Shown: positions 34,268-43,502 of the stretch, piece after piece
Layout: every line of letters starts with the position of its first letter
Numbering within the stretch: the stretch's first letter is position 1
NCBI RefSeq assembly: GCF_033439725.1
Contig: NW_026944386.1
Span: 992,001 to 1,056,000 of the forward strand
Origin: Neurospora tetraspora
Taxonomy: Eukaryota; Ascomycota; Sordariomycetes; Sordariales; Sordariaceae
Reading direction: 5' to 3'
DNA length: 64,000 bases
The notes under the pieces: model-generated
Database searches by the model: none
What the model was told of the DNA's origin: nothing
The model's input: the letters and a program-made list of their open reading frames with translations, nothing else
Program-made: the position numbers and the translations under genes

Positions 34268-35215
34268 ATGAGCCCACTGGGGGCCCACGAGGCTGTGGCG
34301 GAGGAGTCGGTCATTGGTGCCATGCAGCTTCTTTTCAGAAACTACGTGGCCATGTCCCTGCTTATCGAGTCAAAGATCAAGAGCCTCATGAAGCCTCAGA
34401 TATGGCTGGACATACCATTCGAGGAACTTGACAAGGTCCTCAAAGATCGACTTCCGAAAGATGTCGGCGACAAGCTGATCGAGGTTACCCGCAATAACCA
34501 GCTGTCAGCCAAGCCTTCCACATATTTGCCAGACAATGGCACACTTACCGACGCTAAGACTTTTGCAAAAGTGCTGGCCAAGGTAATGCTTGCGGACAAG
34601 TTTGGGGAGCTAAAGTTACCTGTATACGAGTCTTCCGACCTGGTTGTGGCAAGAATGAACAAGATAAAGAACTCCAGCCTAACTCCAGAACTGCAAGGAC
34701 CGGTGGGCTTCAGAGGAGAAATAGAAAAGATGCAACTACAAGAAGCGGAGTATGCGATTCTCGACCTGGACGAGGAAACGATCGTGAGTCGCCTGGTGGA
34801 TGAGCGTTGGATGCAGTGCATCAATGACAGGGCCGGATTTGTGTCCCATGACCTGCTCTCGCGTAGGTCAGTACAAGACGAGAGCAAGCACCTGGCGAAG
34901 ATTATCAATGAGCGACTAGAAACGCTGCCAAATGTGAAGCAGCCAAGGGACGTGTATGATCAAGACCGGCACTGGCATCTCTTTCCCCTCATCCAAGACT
35001 TGGGCACAGTGGTGGGACACTGGGAGAGAGAGACGCTTGACAACTATATAAGGGCAAATCTTTACCTTTTCTGGGCTGCGGCGGATGCCTGGTCAATCTT
35101 TCCGGACGACGACTCGTATAAAAAGAGCCGAGATGAAGCCCGAACCATTGCCGAAAAACTCTTGCGGAACTATTTGGTAATGGTCTTGTCGGCGAAGCTG
35201 ACATCAAATTCCTGA
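34268..35215 (+). CDS. Tandem-family gene 4, second module, same frame
   Basis: The frame of the first module continues after the TGA to a stop at 35,213-35,215. The nearest in-frame ATG is 34,268. The first part completes box C of module 1 (LLFRNYVAMSLLIES). A second full module follows: box A (TFAKVLAKVMLADKFGELKLP), box B (LDEETIVSRLVDERWMQCI with VSHDLL) and box C (LYLFWAAADAW, then KLLRNYLVMVLSAKL). So one ancestral reading frame of about 515 residues held two tandem modules, a fusion not seen in its neighbours. If the TGA is real, this part would need internal initiation and may be a pseudogene. No known domain is recognised. Confidence 0.6.
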   Translation: MSPLGAHEAVAEESVIGAMQLLFRNYVAMSLLIESKIKSLMKPQIWLDIPFEELDKVLKDRLPKDVGDKLIEVTRNNQLSAKPSTYLPDNGTLTDAKTFAKVLAKVMLADKFGELKLPVYESSDLVVARMNKIKNSSLTPELQGPVGFRGEIEKMQLQEAEYAILDLDEETIVSRLVDERWMQCINDRAGFVSHDLLSRRSVQDESKHLAKIINERLETLPNVKQPRDVYDQDRHWHLFPLIQDLGTVVGHWERETLDNYIRANLYLFWAAADAWSIFPDDDSYKKSRDEARTIAEKLLRNYLVMVLSAKLTSNS

Positions 35216-35235
35216 GACACAAAATTGCGCGCAAG

Positions 35236-35649
35236 CCCGTACCGAGTGTTACCTCTGCTGAGGCCGGAGAGTCGAAGACCAAGGAATCTACCGTCACGGA
35301 ATCTGGAACCGAACAGTCCGCCGCCAAAAAGTCCAAGGCCGAGCAGCCTGACGCCGTGAAGTCCGACGCTGAGGAGCCCAAAGCCGGGGAATCTGCGGTC
35401 GGAGAAACGGCAACCGGGGAGTCCAACGGCGAGCAGTCTAACACCGGGGAGTCTAGTACCGGGAGTCCCGGAACTGGAGAATCTTCGACCGAGCAACCTA
35501 AGCCTCAGGAACCCACGGCTGAGGCACCCACGGCTGAGGCATCCAAGACCGAGCAGGCCAAGCCTGGAGACTCCGGGACACCACCCGTGACGTACAACAT
35601 CCCGCACAAACCGCTTCCGAACCCGTCCAAAAGATGTTGTTTTCTCTAA
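35236..35649 (+). CDS. Glu/Ser/Thr-rich repeat tail with C-terminal CCFL, possible last exon or separate frame
   Basis: An open frame with no good ATG runs from about 35,137 to TAA at 35,647-35,649. From 35,236 it encodes degenerate repeats of the type TGES/AGES/TEQP (for example GESAVGETATGES), and it ends NPSKRCCFL. A terminal CCFL fits a CAAX box with Leu, which normally signals geranylgeranylation. It could be joined to gene 4 by an intron 35,177-35,235 (donor GTAATG, branch GCTGAC, acceptor AAG, phase 0). That join would cut off the last residues of box C, so it might be an alternative isoform. Alternatively the frame is a coincidence of repetitive sequence. Low confidence. Confidence 0.35.
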   Translation, partial: PVPSVTSAEAGESKTKESTVTESGTEQSAAKKSKAEQPDAVKSDAEEPKAGESAVGETATGESNGEQSNTGESSTGSPGTGESSTEQPKPQEPTAEAPTAEASKTEQAKPGDSGTPPVTYNIPHKPLPNPSKRCCFL

Positions 35650-36319
35650 CGTTGTTCTTGTTTCGGTAATCTAGGACCAAAAAATATACCGAATATGGCG
35701 ATTATTGCGATGAATGGAATGTAGAAGAAGCGTTTAGAGGTGAATTGCCTTTCTAAAGCTCATCACTGTCTGGTAACGTCGGACCGGTTATCGGAATTCG
35801 TGTAAGGCTGATTGCGGCGGCCATGATGTTGCGGAGGGAACGTTCGTCGGATTTCTTTTAGTTCGAGGATGCGCGGGAATGCTTTCAGGTGGAGGTAGAC
35901 GGGATTGCGAAGCCGGTCTCGCAACATTGTGAGGAGGGCGTCAAGGGATGGGAGTCGTCGTCATAGTGCCGCAACCTGCTCTTGCGACCATTAGTTAATC
36001 CATTTCCATTTTTGTGCGGTTCATTTGCTGCTATTTGCGGTGTTTGCCGCTGACTCTTGGCGTGTTGGTTCTGCTTCTGCTTTGTCTGGTGTGTTGGTGC
36101 TCGTTCCCAGCCGCCCCGGGTGTGCAGTTGGTTCGGTAACTTGAGATTGCGTGAGCCTCCCTTGAGTCCGCAAACAACTGTCGGTGCTGGATCATTACGC
36201 CTTCCGAAGCTCCGCGGGCGTTTGAGGAAATGGTTGGCGACCAGGGTGTTAATCATTGACGTCTTGACGAAGACCATGCGCTCCTTCCATGTCGAGTGTC
36301 GCAGAAGAAAAAGCGAGTG
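35650..36319. other. Spacer between tandem-family genes 4 and 5
   Basis: No supported gene. A long minus-strand frame (36,445-35,885) has basic, low-complexity composition and overlaps gene 5 antisense, so it is treated as a shadow. A G/T-rich stretch lies at 36,060-36,150. Confidence 0.5.
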
Positions 36320-37273
36320 ATGTGCGTGAAAAGCCGGACTTCCTCTCCAATCCTCACGGCAGATCTTCTCGATAATCACCAATCGATTCTTGCCAAACCC
36401 CCCACCACGTCCACTTTTGAGGTCGCCAAACATCGTTCCTCTCAACCACCTCCAGGGTCGATTGAAAAACTCTCGAGGATGAGATTGAGAGTGAGGGATC
36501 TAGATCCAGAACGTCCTTTATTCAAGTTCATCAGGGACCATGTCGATGACCGGAACAAGGAATACGGGGAGAGGAAGAAATGGTGGAACGCTCGCATGAT
36601 CAGGTTGTCCTCGGTGACTCTCAGCACCTGGAGCAGTCTCGACATCAACGGGCTCGTTGAAATCGGGACGCTCGTCAACAGGCTAATCATCATCATGGAC
36701 TGCGACCTACGTGGCCTCCAGAAGACGGCACGTTATAAATATCTTTCTGAAGAGCAGCAGTCAGCTGTTGAGACCTATACCAGGCTGTTGTGGATTAGAG
36801 ACGAGGAGACGGAAAGACATTTGCTGTTCTGGGCAAAGGAGACAATCGCCAGGCCGGAGTTTACGGTGTACGACGTTCTTACACCTGCGAGTCTCAGGGA
36901 TACAATCGAGATCATGATCGGAACCATCCGCTATTACTGCGAAAACGATCCGACTCACGTACGTGAAGAACTAAATCGAATGGTAATGCTCGTCAGCTAC
37001 CTTGGCATTTACATTGCCAATGAAAGTGAGGATGGAAAACCACCCTGTTTCCGAACAGAGGAGATTTATCTCTCTGTCAGTCTTCACCTTTTTTGGGCCT
37101 CGGTCATGGTATTCGACATCTTGTCCCAAACAGGACATATGTTCTCGTGGAATATTCCGGGTGTGCTTTTTCGGAACTATGTAATGCTTGTGCTTTGGAT
37201 GGAGCAGAGGTGTAGGATGGGCATTTGGCAGAAGAGAGAAATATCCGATCAAGATATTCAAGTTCATTTGTGA
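36320..37273 (+). CDS. Tandem-family gene 5 (diverged member)
   Basis: Intronless, 317 residues from ATG 36,320 (MCVKSRTSSP). The start is uncertain: ATG 36,289 lies in another frame and closes after 28 codons, and ATG 36,482 is the next good in-frame candidate. The N-terminal half differs from its neighbours and box A is not clear. Box B is recognisable at about 160-190 (RDEETERHLLFWAKETIARP, then EFTVYDVL). Box C at 253-296 is strong: VSLHLFWASVMVFDIL, then VLFRNYVMLVLWMEQ. The protein is charged and helical, with a few hydrophobic stretches (LVNRLIIIM) too short to call membrane segments. It is the most diverged member after gene 6. Function is unknown. Confidence 0.7.
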   Translation: MCVKSRTSSPILTADLLDNHQSILAKPPTTSTFEVAKHRSSQPPPGSIEKLSRMRLRVRDLDPERPLFKFIRDHVDDRNKEYGERKKWWNARMIRLSSVTLSTWSSLDINGLVEIGTLVNRLIIIMDCDLRGLQKTARYKYLSEEQQSAVETYTRLLWIRDEETERHLLFWAKETIARPEFTVYDVLTPASLRDTIEIMIGTIRYYCENDPTHVREELNRMVMLVSYLGIYIANESEDGKPPCFRTEEIYLSVSLHLFWASVMVFDILSQTGHMFSWNIPGVLFRNYVMLVLWMEQRCRMGIWQKREISDQDIQVHL

Positions 37274-37859
37274 GGTGGATAGAAGAACAAAGGATAAGCT
37301 GGAGAGTGATTTATGAGATTCCCACGTGGGCTTACCGGTGGAAAGATCGTTGAGACAGTCGTTATAGGAGTCGAATGATTCCGTGGTTTACTGCGACGAG
37401 TGTTAGCATGTTGGCATATTCAATTTCGTGCCTGTGCTGTCGGTTTCCTGTTCATGATATGGGTAGTTTGCTTCAGTTCCGTCTCGTCTGGAGCATTAAT
37501 ATCAACCTTGCCGCCCAGCCTGGATGCTTGTCTCGCGCACTAACATTTCTTCCGTCACGTTTGTCAATTGTAGTGGTTGCTTGATCGCGGAACATGTCGC
37601 AGACGACCATGGCGCCAGTCGAGTGACTCAATGTCGTTCAGGCCGCGAGGATTGCTCCATGAATGTTTCCCTCTCATGAAAAACTTCAAGCGACAAAGCG
37701 ATGACCCCGATGTATAAAGGACAGACGTTTGTCCGTCTTCCAGCTGGTTTATGTTAATCGCCGACCCATCATCGCCCTTCCGCTTTGAGCTCAAGAACTT
37801 CTGCCCATACTCACACCTCGTCTAAGATCATCCAGAGGACTCAGCGCATACCCATCGCC
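37274..37859. other. Spacer with promoter of tandem-family gene 6
   Basis: No gene is seen. TATAAAG at 37,714-37,720 lies about 140 bp upstream of ATG 37,860. The coding frame is open back to 37,785 but has no ATG there. Confidence 0.6.
37714..37720 (+). promoter_or_regulatory. TATA box of tandem-family gene 6
   Basis: TATAAAG in the context CGATGTATAAAGGACAG, at a similar distance from the start codon as the TATA boxes of genes 3 and 4. Confidence 0.5.
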
Positions 37860-38855
37860 ATGGCGCTGCCGGTGTCAACAGCCGCGTTGGAAATATTCGT
37901 AGACGCCAACCCAGAAGCATGGTTCTCGCGGCTTCGAGGCCAAGCACTCCGCCCCGATCTCAACCGAGCAAAAGCGTCGGTACGCAACCGAGAGATTTTC
38001 CTCGTCGATCTCCTGGAGGAACATGGCGGCAAGCCAGAGGGCCATTATAGAATCTCCGCCCGAACACACCCTTCCTTCCCTAGGGTTTTGGCAGGGGCCA
38101 TGTTCAAGGACAAGGCCGGGTTATGGTGTCTCCCCAATCGCAGCGATATTGCATTGTACAAAGAGGAGAAGGAGGAAGCCGACTTGACAAAGCGATCCCG
38201 TGCTCAAGTAGAGGCGATGTCGGAATATGACATGGTGAGACGGATGCATGAAGAGGGTTGGATAGAGGAGGCAGGCCGTGCTCCGGTGATAGTGCCTGGG
38301 CCAGAATGGCAAGTCAGTTTGCGAGAGGAAGTCGATGAAGCGCTTGTTTCGGCCATACACGTGGAGATAAAAATTTGTCAGCGTTTCCAGGAAGTCCTCA
38401 GAAGGGCGAAGATAAGCCCGGGGACGCTGCCCTTGAGGGAGGAGTTGGAGAAAATTGAGGAAGAGATGGAAAAAGTCAAGCTTCTCAAGAGGCTTCTAGA
38501 GAGCCTGAACCGTTACCTCAACAGCAGAAACAAGATTCAATCTCCTCTGAAAGTATTGATGATCGACCCCATCAGGGCCTACCTCTCGGCCACGGTACAC
38601 CTGTTCTGGGTTACAGCCAACCGTTTTCAACTGGCCTCTTGTTCCTGTGTAGAGATGCCTGAGTCAAAGAAGAAGGCGAGACTGGATGGGGGTAGAATTC
38701 TGAGGCAATATGTGGCGGCCGTGCTGTGCGCGGAAAAGGGAAGCCACATAATCGACGCCCAAGAGGGTAGAAAAAGGGTCACGAAGACCATCAAGGCTGG
38801 ACTGAGATCCACCTACATCGATCCAGAACCTGACTTGCTCGACTGCCTGTGGTAG
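37860..38855 (+). CDS. Tandem-family gene 6 (box A-B-C module)
   Basis: Intronless, 331 residues from ATG 37,860 (context CGCCATGGCG, a good initiation context). MALPVSTAALEIFVDANPEAW opens the protein. Box A lies at about 76-92 (VLAGAMFKDKAGLWCLP) and box B around 118-150 (MSEYDMVRRMHEEGWIEEAG). A Glu/Lys-rich coiled-coil-like stretch at 193-222 (REELEKIEEEMEKVKLLKRL) follows. Box C lies at 246-293 (VHLFWVTANRF, then RILRQYVAAVLCAEK). A C-terminal extension of about 38 residues is unique to this copy. It is the rightmost member of the array. No signal peptide, membrane helix or enzyme motif is seen, and the function is unknown. Confidence 0.75.
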   Translation: MALPVSTAALEIFVDANPEAWFSRLRGQALRPDLNRAKASVRNREIFLVDLLEEHGGKPEGHYRISARTHPSFPRVLAGAMFKDKAGLWCLPNRSDIALYKEEKEEADLTKRSRAQVEAMSEYDMVRRMHEEGWIEEAGRAPVIVPGPEWQVSLREEVDEALVSAIHVEIKICQRFQEVLRRAKISPGTLPLREELEKIEEEMEKVKLLKRLLESLNRYLNSRNKIQSPLKVLMIDPIRAYLSATVHLFWVTANRFQLASCSCVEMPESKKKARLDGGRILRQYVAAVLCAEKGSHIIDAQEGRKRVTKTIKAGLRSTYIDPEPDLLDCLW

Positions 38856-39421
38856 TTGAGAGTTGATGGGACTGAGATGGCGAACATCGGCAGTACATAA
38901 CTCGGTGAATAGAGGATTGCCTCCAAAATAAGGAAGCTGGGTCAGATGAGATAGAGGCTGTAATCAATCGGATGTTATGTTGCTGCTTTGCTCAAGGCGA
39001 CGATAGTGGTGAAGTGAATCGTGTTGTTGGACCAAGAAAACTTGACGTTGGGTTGAAGTTCGGTTCAGAGGATGCACTAACAATTAAATCAGGCGTGCCC
39101 GTCAGCGGCTCGGCGGCAGCTGCAGCAGCCTGCAAGCTCCGCAATGGGTCACCCCTACCCGACCTGCCAGCCTGATCTCATCGACCCACAGTTGTGGTTC
39201 CCCTATAATGTGCCCAATCGGACCACCTGGCAGCGTGCCAGCGAAGCGCGCCCCATGGAAGCTCCAACCTAATCTCAACCTCACCTCTCCTTTCCCTCCT
39301 TCCATTCCAGACCGTCGAGCATCATCAAACCTCTCCTCCCACCAGCCAAGAACAAAGTCTCCCAACGAAGGACAACCCGCCCACCAAACCAAACACAAAC
39401 CAAGCAACCACCACCGCAACA
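38856..39421. other. Intergenic, promoter of the DUF2470 gene
   Basis: No gene is seen. The right half is C/A-rich leader-like sequence leading to ATG 39,422, including CAACCACCACCGCAACA just before it. It marks the change from the tandem family to conserved single-copy genes. Confidence 0.55.
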
Positions 39422-40267
39422 ATGGCCACCACCAACAAAGACGGCATCGACCCCACCTCCCTCGCCCGCACCCTTTCCCACATGAACAAGGACCACGCCA
39501 CCGACCTCCTGCATATGCTCATCCACTTCTCTCCCTTAGCCCTCCTACAGCTTCCCCTGGATCTTGAAAAACCCATTCGCGAACTGGTCCGCGATCTCCG
39601 GGGCGAGGACGTCGATATCCGCCTCGTCGACATGTCTTTGTCGGAATTGAAAGTGCGGACCCGCGCCAAGGGGGCGGTGAAAGATGCAAATGGGGAGTTT
39701 CGGACGATTGCGTATACGATCCCCATCTACCCGCCGATGAAGAGCTGGGGAGAGAGGAGGGAGAGGTTGGTGGCGATGACGAAGGAGGCCAGGGAGGGGT
39801 TGGGGCTTCCAGTCGAGGAATTGCCCGAGGAAGGGAAGGGAAAGAAGGAGGAGAAGGATGGGAAGGGGGAGAAGGGAGGTGCCCTGGTCGATACGTACCT
39901 GGCTCCCCGGTTGTTCTGGGACGGCGCCGTGGCCATTAGCGTTGCCTTCTTCTTCGGGTGTTATGCGGCTGTTCGGGGTGGGTACGTGGAGCAGGGGCTG
40001 TGGGCGTGGCAGTTCACGCAGAAATGGTGGCCTTTGGGAGGTGCGGGAGGGTTCAAGTGGTTGGTGAATGCCATGTTTTGGCCCGTGTTGGCGATCCATA
40101 TTACGGAGATGGTCATGTTTGATCGGTCGAGGCTAGCGAAGAATGAGAAGATTCCGATGGGTGGGCTGACGTGGTTGAAGTGGATGGTCAGTGTGTTCTT
40201 TGAGGGTTACATGGCGTTTAGGAGGTATGATGACAAGGTGGAGGAGCTGGAGAGGAAGCAGCATTAA
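39422..40267 (+). CDS. DUF2470-domain integral membrane protein
   Basis: Single exon, 281 residues, from ATG 39,422 (CAACAATGGCC). The N-terminal ~100 residues match the DUF2470 pattern found in haem-related and PNPOx-like proteins: SHMNKDHATDLLHML, then an acidic region DVDIRLVDMSLSEL. A Lys/Glu-rich linker at about 137-158 (EEGKGKKEEKDGKGEKG) follows. Two hydrophobic segments, about 168-190 (AVAISVAFFFGCYAAV) and 213-228 (VNAMFWPVLAIHITEMV), suggest a membrane anchor with the DUF2470 part facing the cytosol. The C-terminus is charged. The biochemical role of the fungal members is not established. The family call is good and the function is open. Confidence 0.82.
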   Translation: MATTNKDGIDPTSLARTLSHMNKDHATDLLHMLIHFSPLALLQLPLDLEKPIRELVRDLRGEDVDIRLVDMSLSELKVRTRAKGAVKDANGEFRTIAYTIPIYPPMKSWGERRERLVAMTKEAREGLGLPVEELPEEGKGKKEEKDGKGEKGGALVDTYLAPRLFWDGAVAISVAFFFGCYAAVRGGYVEQGLWAWQFTQKWWPLGGAGGFKWLVNAMFWPVLAIHITEMVMFDRSRLAKNEKIPMGGLTWLKWMVSVFFEGYMAFRRYDDKVEELERKQH

Positions 40268-40684
40268 GTATGGTCGGATGACTGCCAAATGCGAAAGTAA
40301 GCAGTGAGAACTAGAGAAGGATCACACACATACAAAGAACGGAGGGAAGATGTGCTACATACCTCTACTGTTGCCATACTGTCTGTCAGACGAAGCGTAC
40401 GGAGCAAGTCGAACAGGTGGGTAGAAGTGTTTGGTTCTGGAAAGAAAACACACCAGCCAAAATAGTATGGAAGGGCCTGGCCATGCAGTCGGTGACTGGC
40501 TCTGTGGAACTTGGCGAGAAGACACAAAGATGATCCTTCAACTACCATCAAGAGCATCTTATCACCAGACACAATGTTTCTGACATCACAATAAAACACC
40601 AACACCAACCGATAGGTACAAATAAAGCCGTGCCCTGAATTTTCAAAAGTCGCGCGCCCTGGCATTACAACTAACCACGCAACA
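40268..40684. other. Short convergent intergenic region
   Basis: Contains the 3' ends of the DUF2470 gene (plus) and of the debranching enzyme gene (minus). Nothing else is seen. Confidence 0.6.
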
Positions 40685-42596
40685 TCACCATCCACCACGT
40701 CCCCGACCCCTACCCCTACCACCACCTCCCCTTCCTCCACCTCTTCCACCTCTTCCGCCCCTCCATCCCCCACCACCACCACGTCCACCACCTCTATGTC
40801 CTCCATGTCCATGTCCTCCACCACCCCTTCCACCAAACCTTTCCTGAGCCGGCCTCGGTCCCTGCACCCTCCTCCCCTCCCTCTCCTCCTCACTAGCATC
40901 CCAATAATTCTCCAACCCTAACAACTTGCAAAACTCCGCGGTATGCGGATTCGTATACTCCACCGGCATCTCATCCGTCATATTTCCCGTTTCCGGCCTG
41001 TTGACCAAGTCAATCGGCGGCGCAGTTTGCACGAAATTCTCCGGCACCAACAGTTTCTCTCCCGTGATGTGTTCATCTACCCATTTCCTCGCTTCCTCAA
41101 TCAAAGGGCGGTAACCGGCTTCACCGAGGTCGACGGGTATGGGGGTGTTGGGGTCCGAAGGGCAATGTTTGCCGACGGCGGAGCGGAGGAGAGGGTGGAA
41201 GGCGAGGGTTATGGAGAGCCATTCTGGGTCGTAGGAGAGGCGGAGGGGGCGTTGCAATTCTTCGTCTGAAGGGTTAATGGGCTCGATCTCGGCCAGTTGG
41301 AGGAATTTGCGGCCGGGAAGACATTTGTCGAGGGAGAGGAAGCGGACAGTCGTGTTGGTAATTGTTGGGGGAACTGGTTGGCCGGGTTTGGTTTTGTTGT
41401 TGTTACCACCGTGGGGTTGAGCGTTATAAGAAGCTTGGGGGTTGGGATTCGAAAAGGACGCCGGGAGGAGGGAGCGGAGGGCTTCGGTTGGGTCTTCTTC
41501 GGTGGTGGCGGCAGGTGTTGATGAAGCAGCGGGTTGAGAGGGTGCTGTTACTGGCTTCTCCTCGTCGTCTAGATCGAGATCGATCTCATCAGGGTTTGAG
41601 GTCGCTGCGGGTGGTGCCGCTTGCTGGGGTGCTGGCGCGGGTTCGTCCTCCATATCAAGATCGATCTCGTCAGGGTTCGCTGTCGCTGGCGCAGGTTGTG
41701 GCTCTTGGGGCTGAGCAACGGATGTTTCCTCTGCCGCGACCTTTTCCGTTGTCTCTCCTTCATCTGCCACCGCCTCCTTCGGCGGATCGTATGTCTTGAT
41801 AGCCGAGTACTTGCAATGCAAATGCGCCGAAAACCAATACGGTGGCCTCAACCGATCCATCACATACTCCGCCGCCTGATTCCCCAGCGATCCATCAGCC
41901 GACTCCCTCTCGAAATCGGGCTTCATATTCCAGAGATGTTTCGTGTTTCCATGCTTCTCAATCGCCCTTGGCCAGTCATGGCTGATACAAATATCCACCT
42001 GAGTTTGCAGCTGAAGTAGCTTGCGCACGTCGATCTCACGGACGTGATAGAAGCTCTTCACGTCGTCGTCGTTGAAGGGCAGGTGTTCGTGATGCGCCTT
42101 TCGGTAGTTGTACCCCTTCCAGATACCGCTCATTCCGGCAATACGCAGGGGGCCCAACCGAAGAACGTTGGCGGCGCCCATGTAGTAGATGTTAGGGCAC
42201 ACCCAGCCGCCGTAGTAAAGCTCCCATAAGTGAGAAGCGGCTTCGTGGTTGCCGGCGACGAAGATGGTGAGGTATGGCGCCTTGCGCACGCCGCTGTAAT
42301 ACTCGTGGAAATCTCCAAGCTCGCGATACTTCTTGGGTACGGACATGGCGTTCAGATCAGCGGCATTGCGGACGGCTTGGAAATCGCCTCCGATGATGAG
42401 GAGGTCGACGCCATCCCATCCGCGTTCCTTGGCGGACTTTTCTGTGGCGGCGTAAATGGCGTTGAGTGTGCCGTGGCCCTGTCTTTGGTATTAGAATGCG
42501 TATCAATTGGTGATGTAGGGAAGATGAAAAACTCACACAACCCTCGACGGCGATGCGCACGCCCTGTTGGGTCGTGGTTTGAATGTCGATGCTCAT
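40685..42596 (-). CDS. dbr1: RNA lariat debranching enzyme Dbr1
   Basis: Two exons, 42,596-42,537 and 42,478-40,685, give 617 residues. They are joined by a 58-nt intron (GTGAGT donor, CAG acceptor, phase 0). Dbr1 cleaves the 2'-5' bond of excised intron lariats in the nucleus. The metallophosphoesterase core is plain: RIAVEGC-GHGTLNAIY across the splice, LLIIGGDFQAVRN, FVAGNHEA, then LYYGGWVCPNIYYMG and ISHDWPRAIEKHG. The substrate-side block APPYWFSAHLH-like is seen as RPPYWFSAHLHCKYSAI. The C-terminal half is longer than in yeast. It has two copies of NPDEIDLD in acidic, Pro-rich sequence, a second conserved block (FLSLDKCLPGRKFLQL) and an RGG/GRG-rich tail of about 55 residues that probably contacts RNA. 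Confidence 0.95.
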
Positions 42597-43502
42597 GGCG
42601 ATGCGACTCGGAGGTTGCGTATAGAAAGTTCTTGTGATTGCTTTTCGGCGTGTGATGAATCAGATGAAAGTCCGTTTGAGCATAGGGCAACTCAGATAAT
42701 GACTTGAGATATCTGGCCCTATGCGATGAGGATGACGAAATGGGAAAGAAGTTCGATGCTGGTGTTGAGTTGAGCGAGATTGGCCTTCACTCACAGTGCC
42801 TTTCAGTTTTCCCCACTATCAAACTGTTGGACCCACTTATTTACAGTGCGATTTCTAGCACCGGCCCCCCAGGCAACCGCGCGAGCCAACTTCACCTCAA
42901 CAACAAAGACCGAATGACATGACGGCAACCAGCTCTGCCATCACTGGGAAGCACGATGTTGGGATGTTTTCAAGTTGAGAACCAAGTTGTCGAGATCCCA
43001 GCACTTCAGTAAATTGACGTCGTAATACTTCCCATCTACGACTTTCTCTCGACGGTCGAACGTCCATCTGGACGCCCAGAGACCCCTTCTACGGCTGGGG
43101 TGACATGAAGCCATCACTGGTGTCATATTAGACATCTCCTTTCTCTGTCCATAGCAAGATGCTGCAACGTCGTGTCAATGGTATATATAGGTCATCTTGG
43201 CCCAGGGCGGCTTCGCAAGCCACGAAACGATGACAGCTCGGAACGGTCCCCGAAACCGCCCGGACGAATGTTCGCGGTTGTGGATACAATGTATGGATCA
43301 CGGAGCTAAGTCGCCGTTTTCAGCCGCAACCGCGGTCTAGACTCTATATGAAAGGATTATATTCTGATGACTTCAACCATTTTCTTATACCTTCCTCTCG
43401 TGTTTTTGATAGCATCTTCTTCAGCTTTCACACGAAATTCAATTCGAACATTCGGATACCGTACCCATCCCCATCCTTGACCAGTATCGTCACATCGCCA
43501 AA
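42597..43502. other. Divergent intergenic region (dbr1 / alpha-beta hydrolase)
   Basis: Holds the promoters of the minus-strand dbr1 and the plus-strand hydrolase gene. A TATATATAGG stretch near 43,181-43,190 is the only TATA-like feature I notice. No other gene is supported. Confidence 0.5.

Noticed and set aside
35885-36445. 186-codon minus-strand frame between family genes 4 and 5
   Set aside because: Basic, low-complexity sequence overlapping gene 5 antisense; no motif.
39325-40099. Minus-strand frames opposite the DUF2470 gene
   Set aside because: Shadows of a GC-rich coding exon; the plus strand has the recognisable domain.
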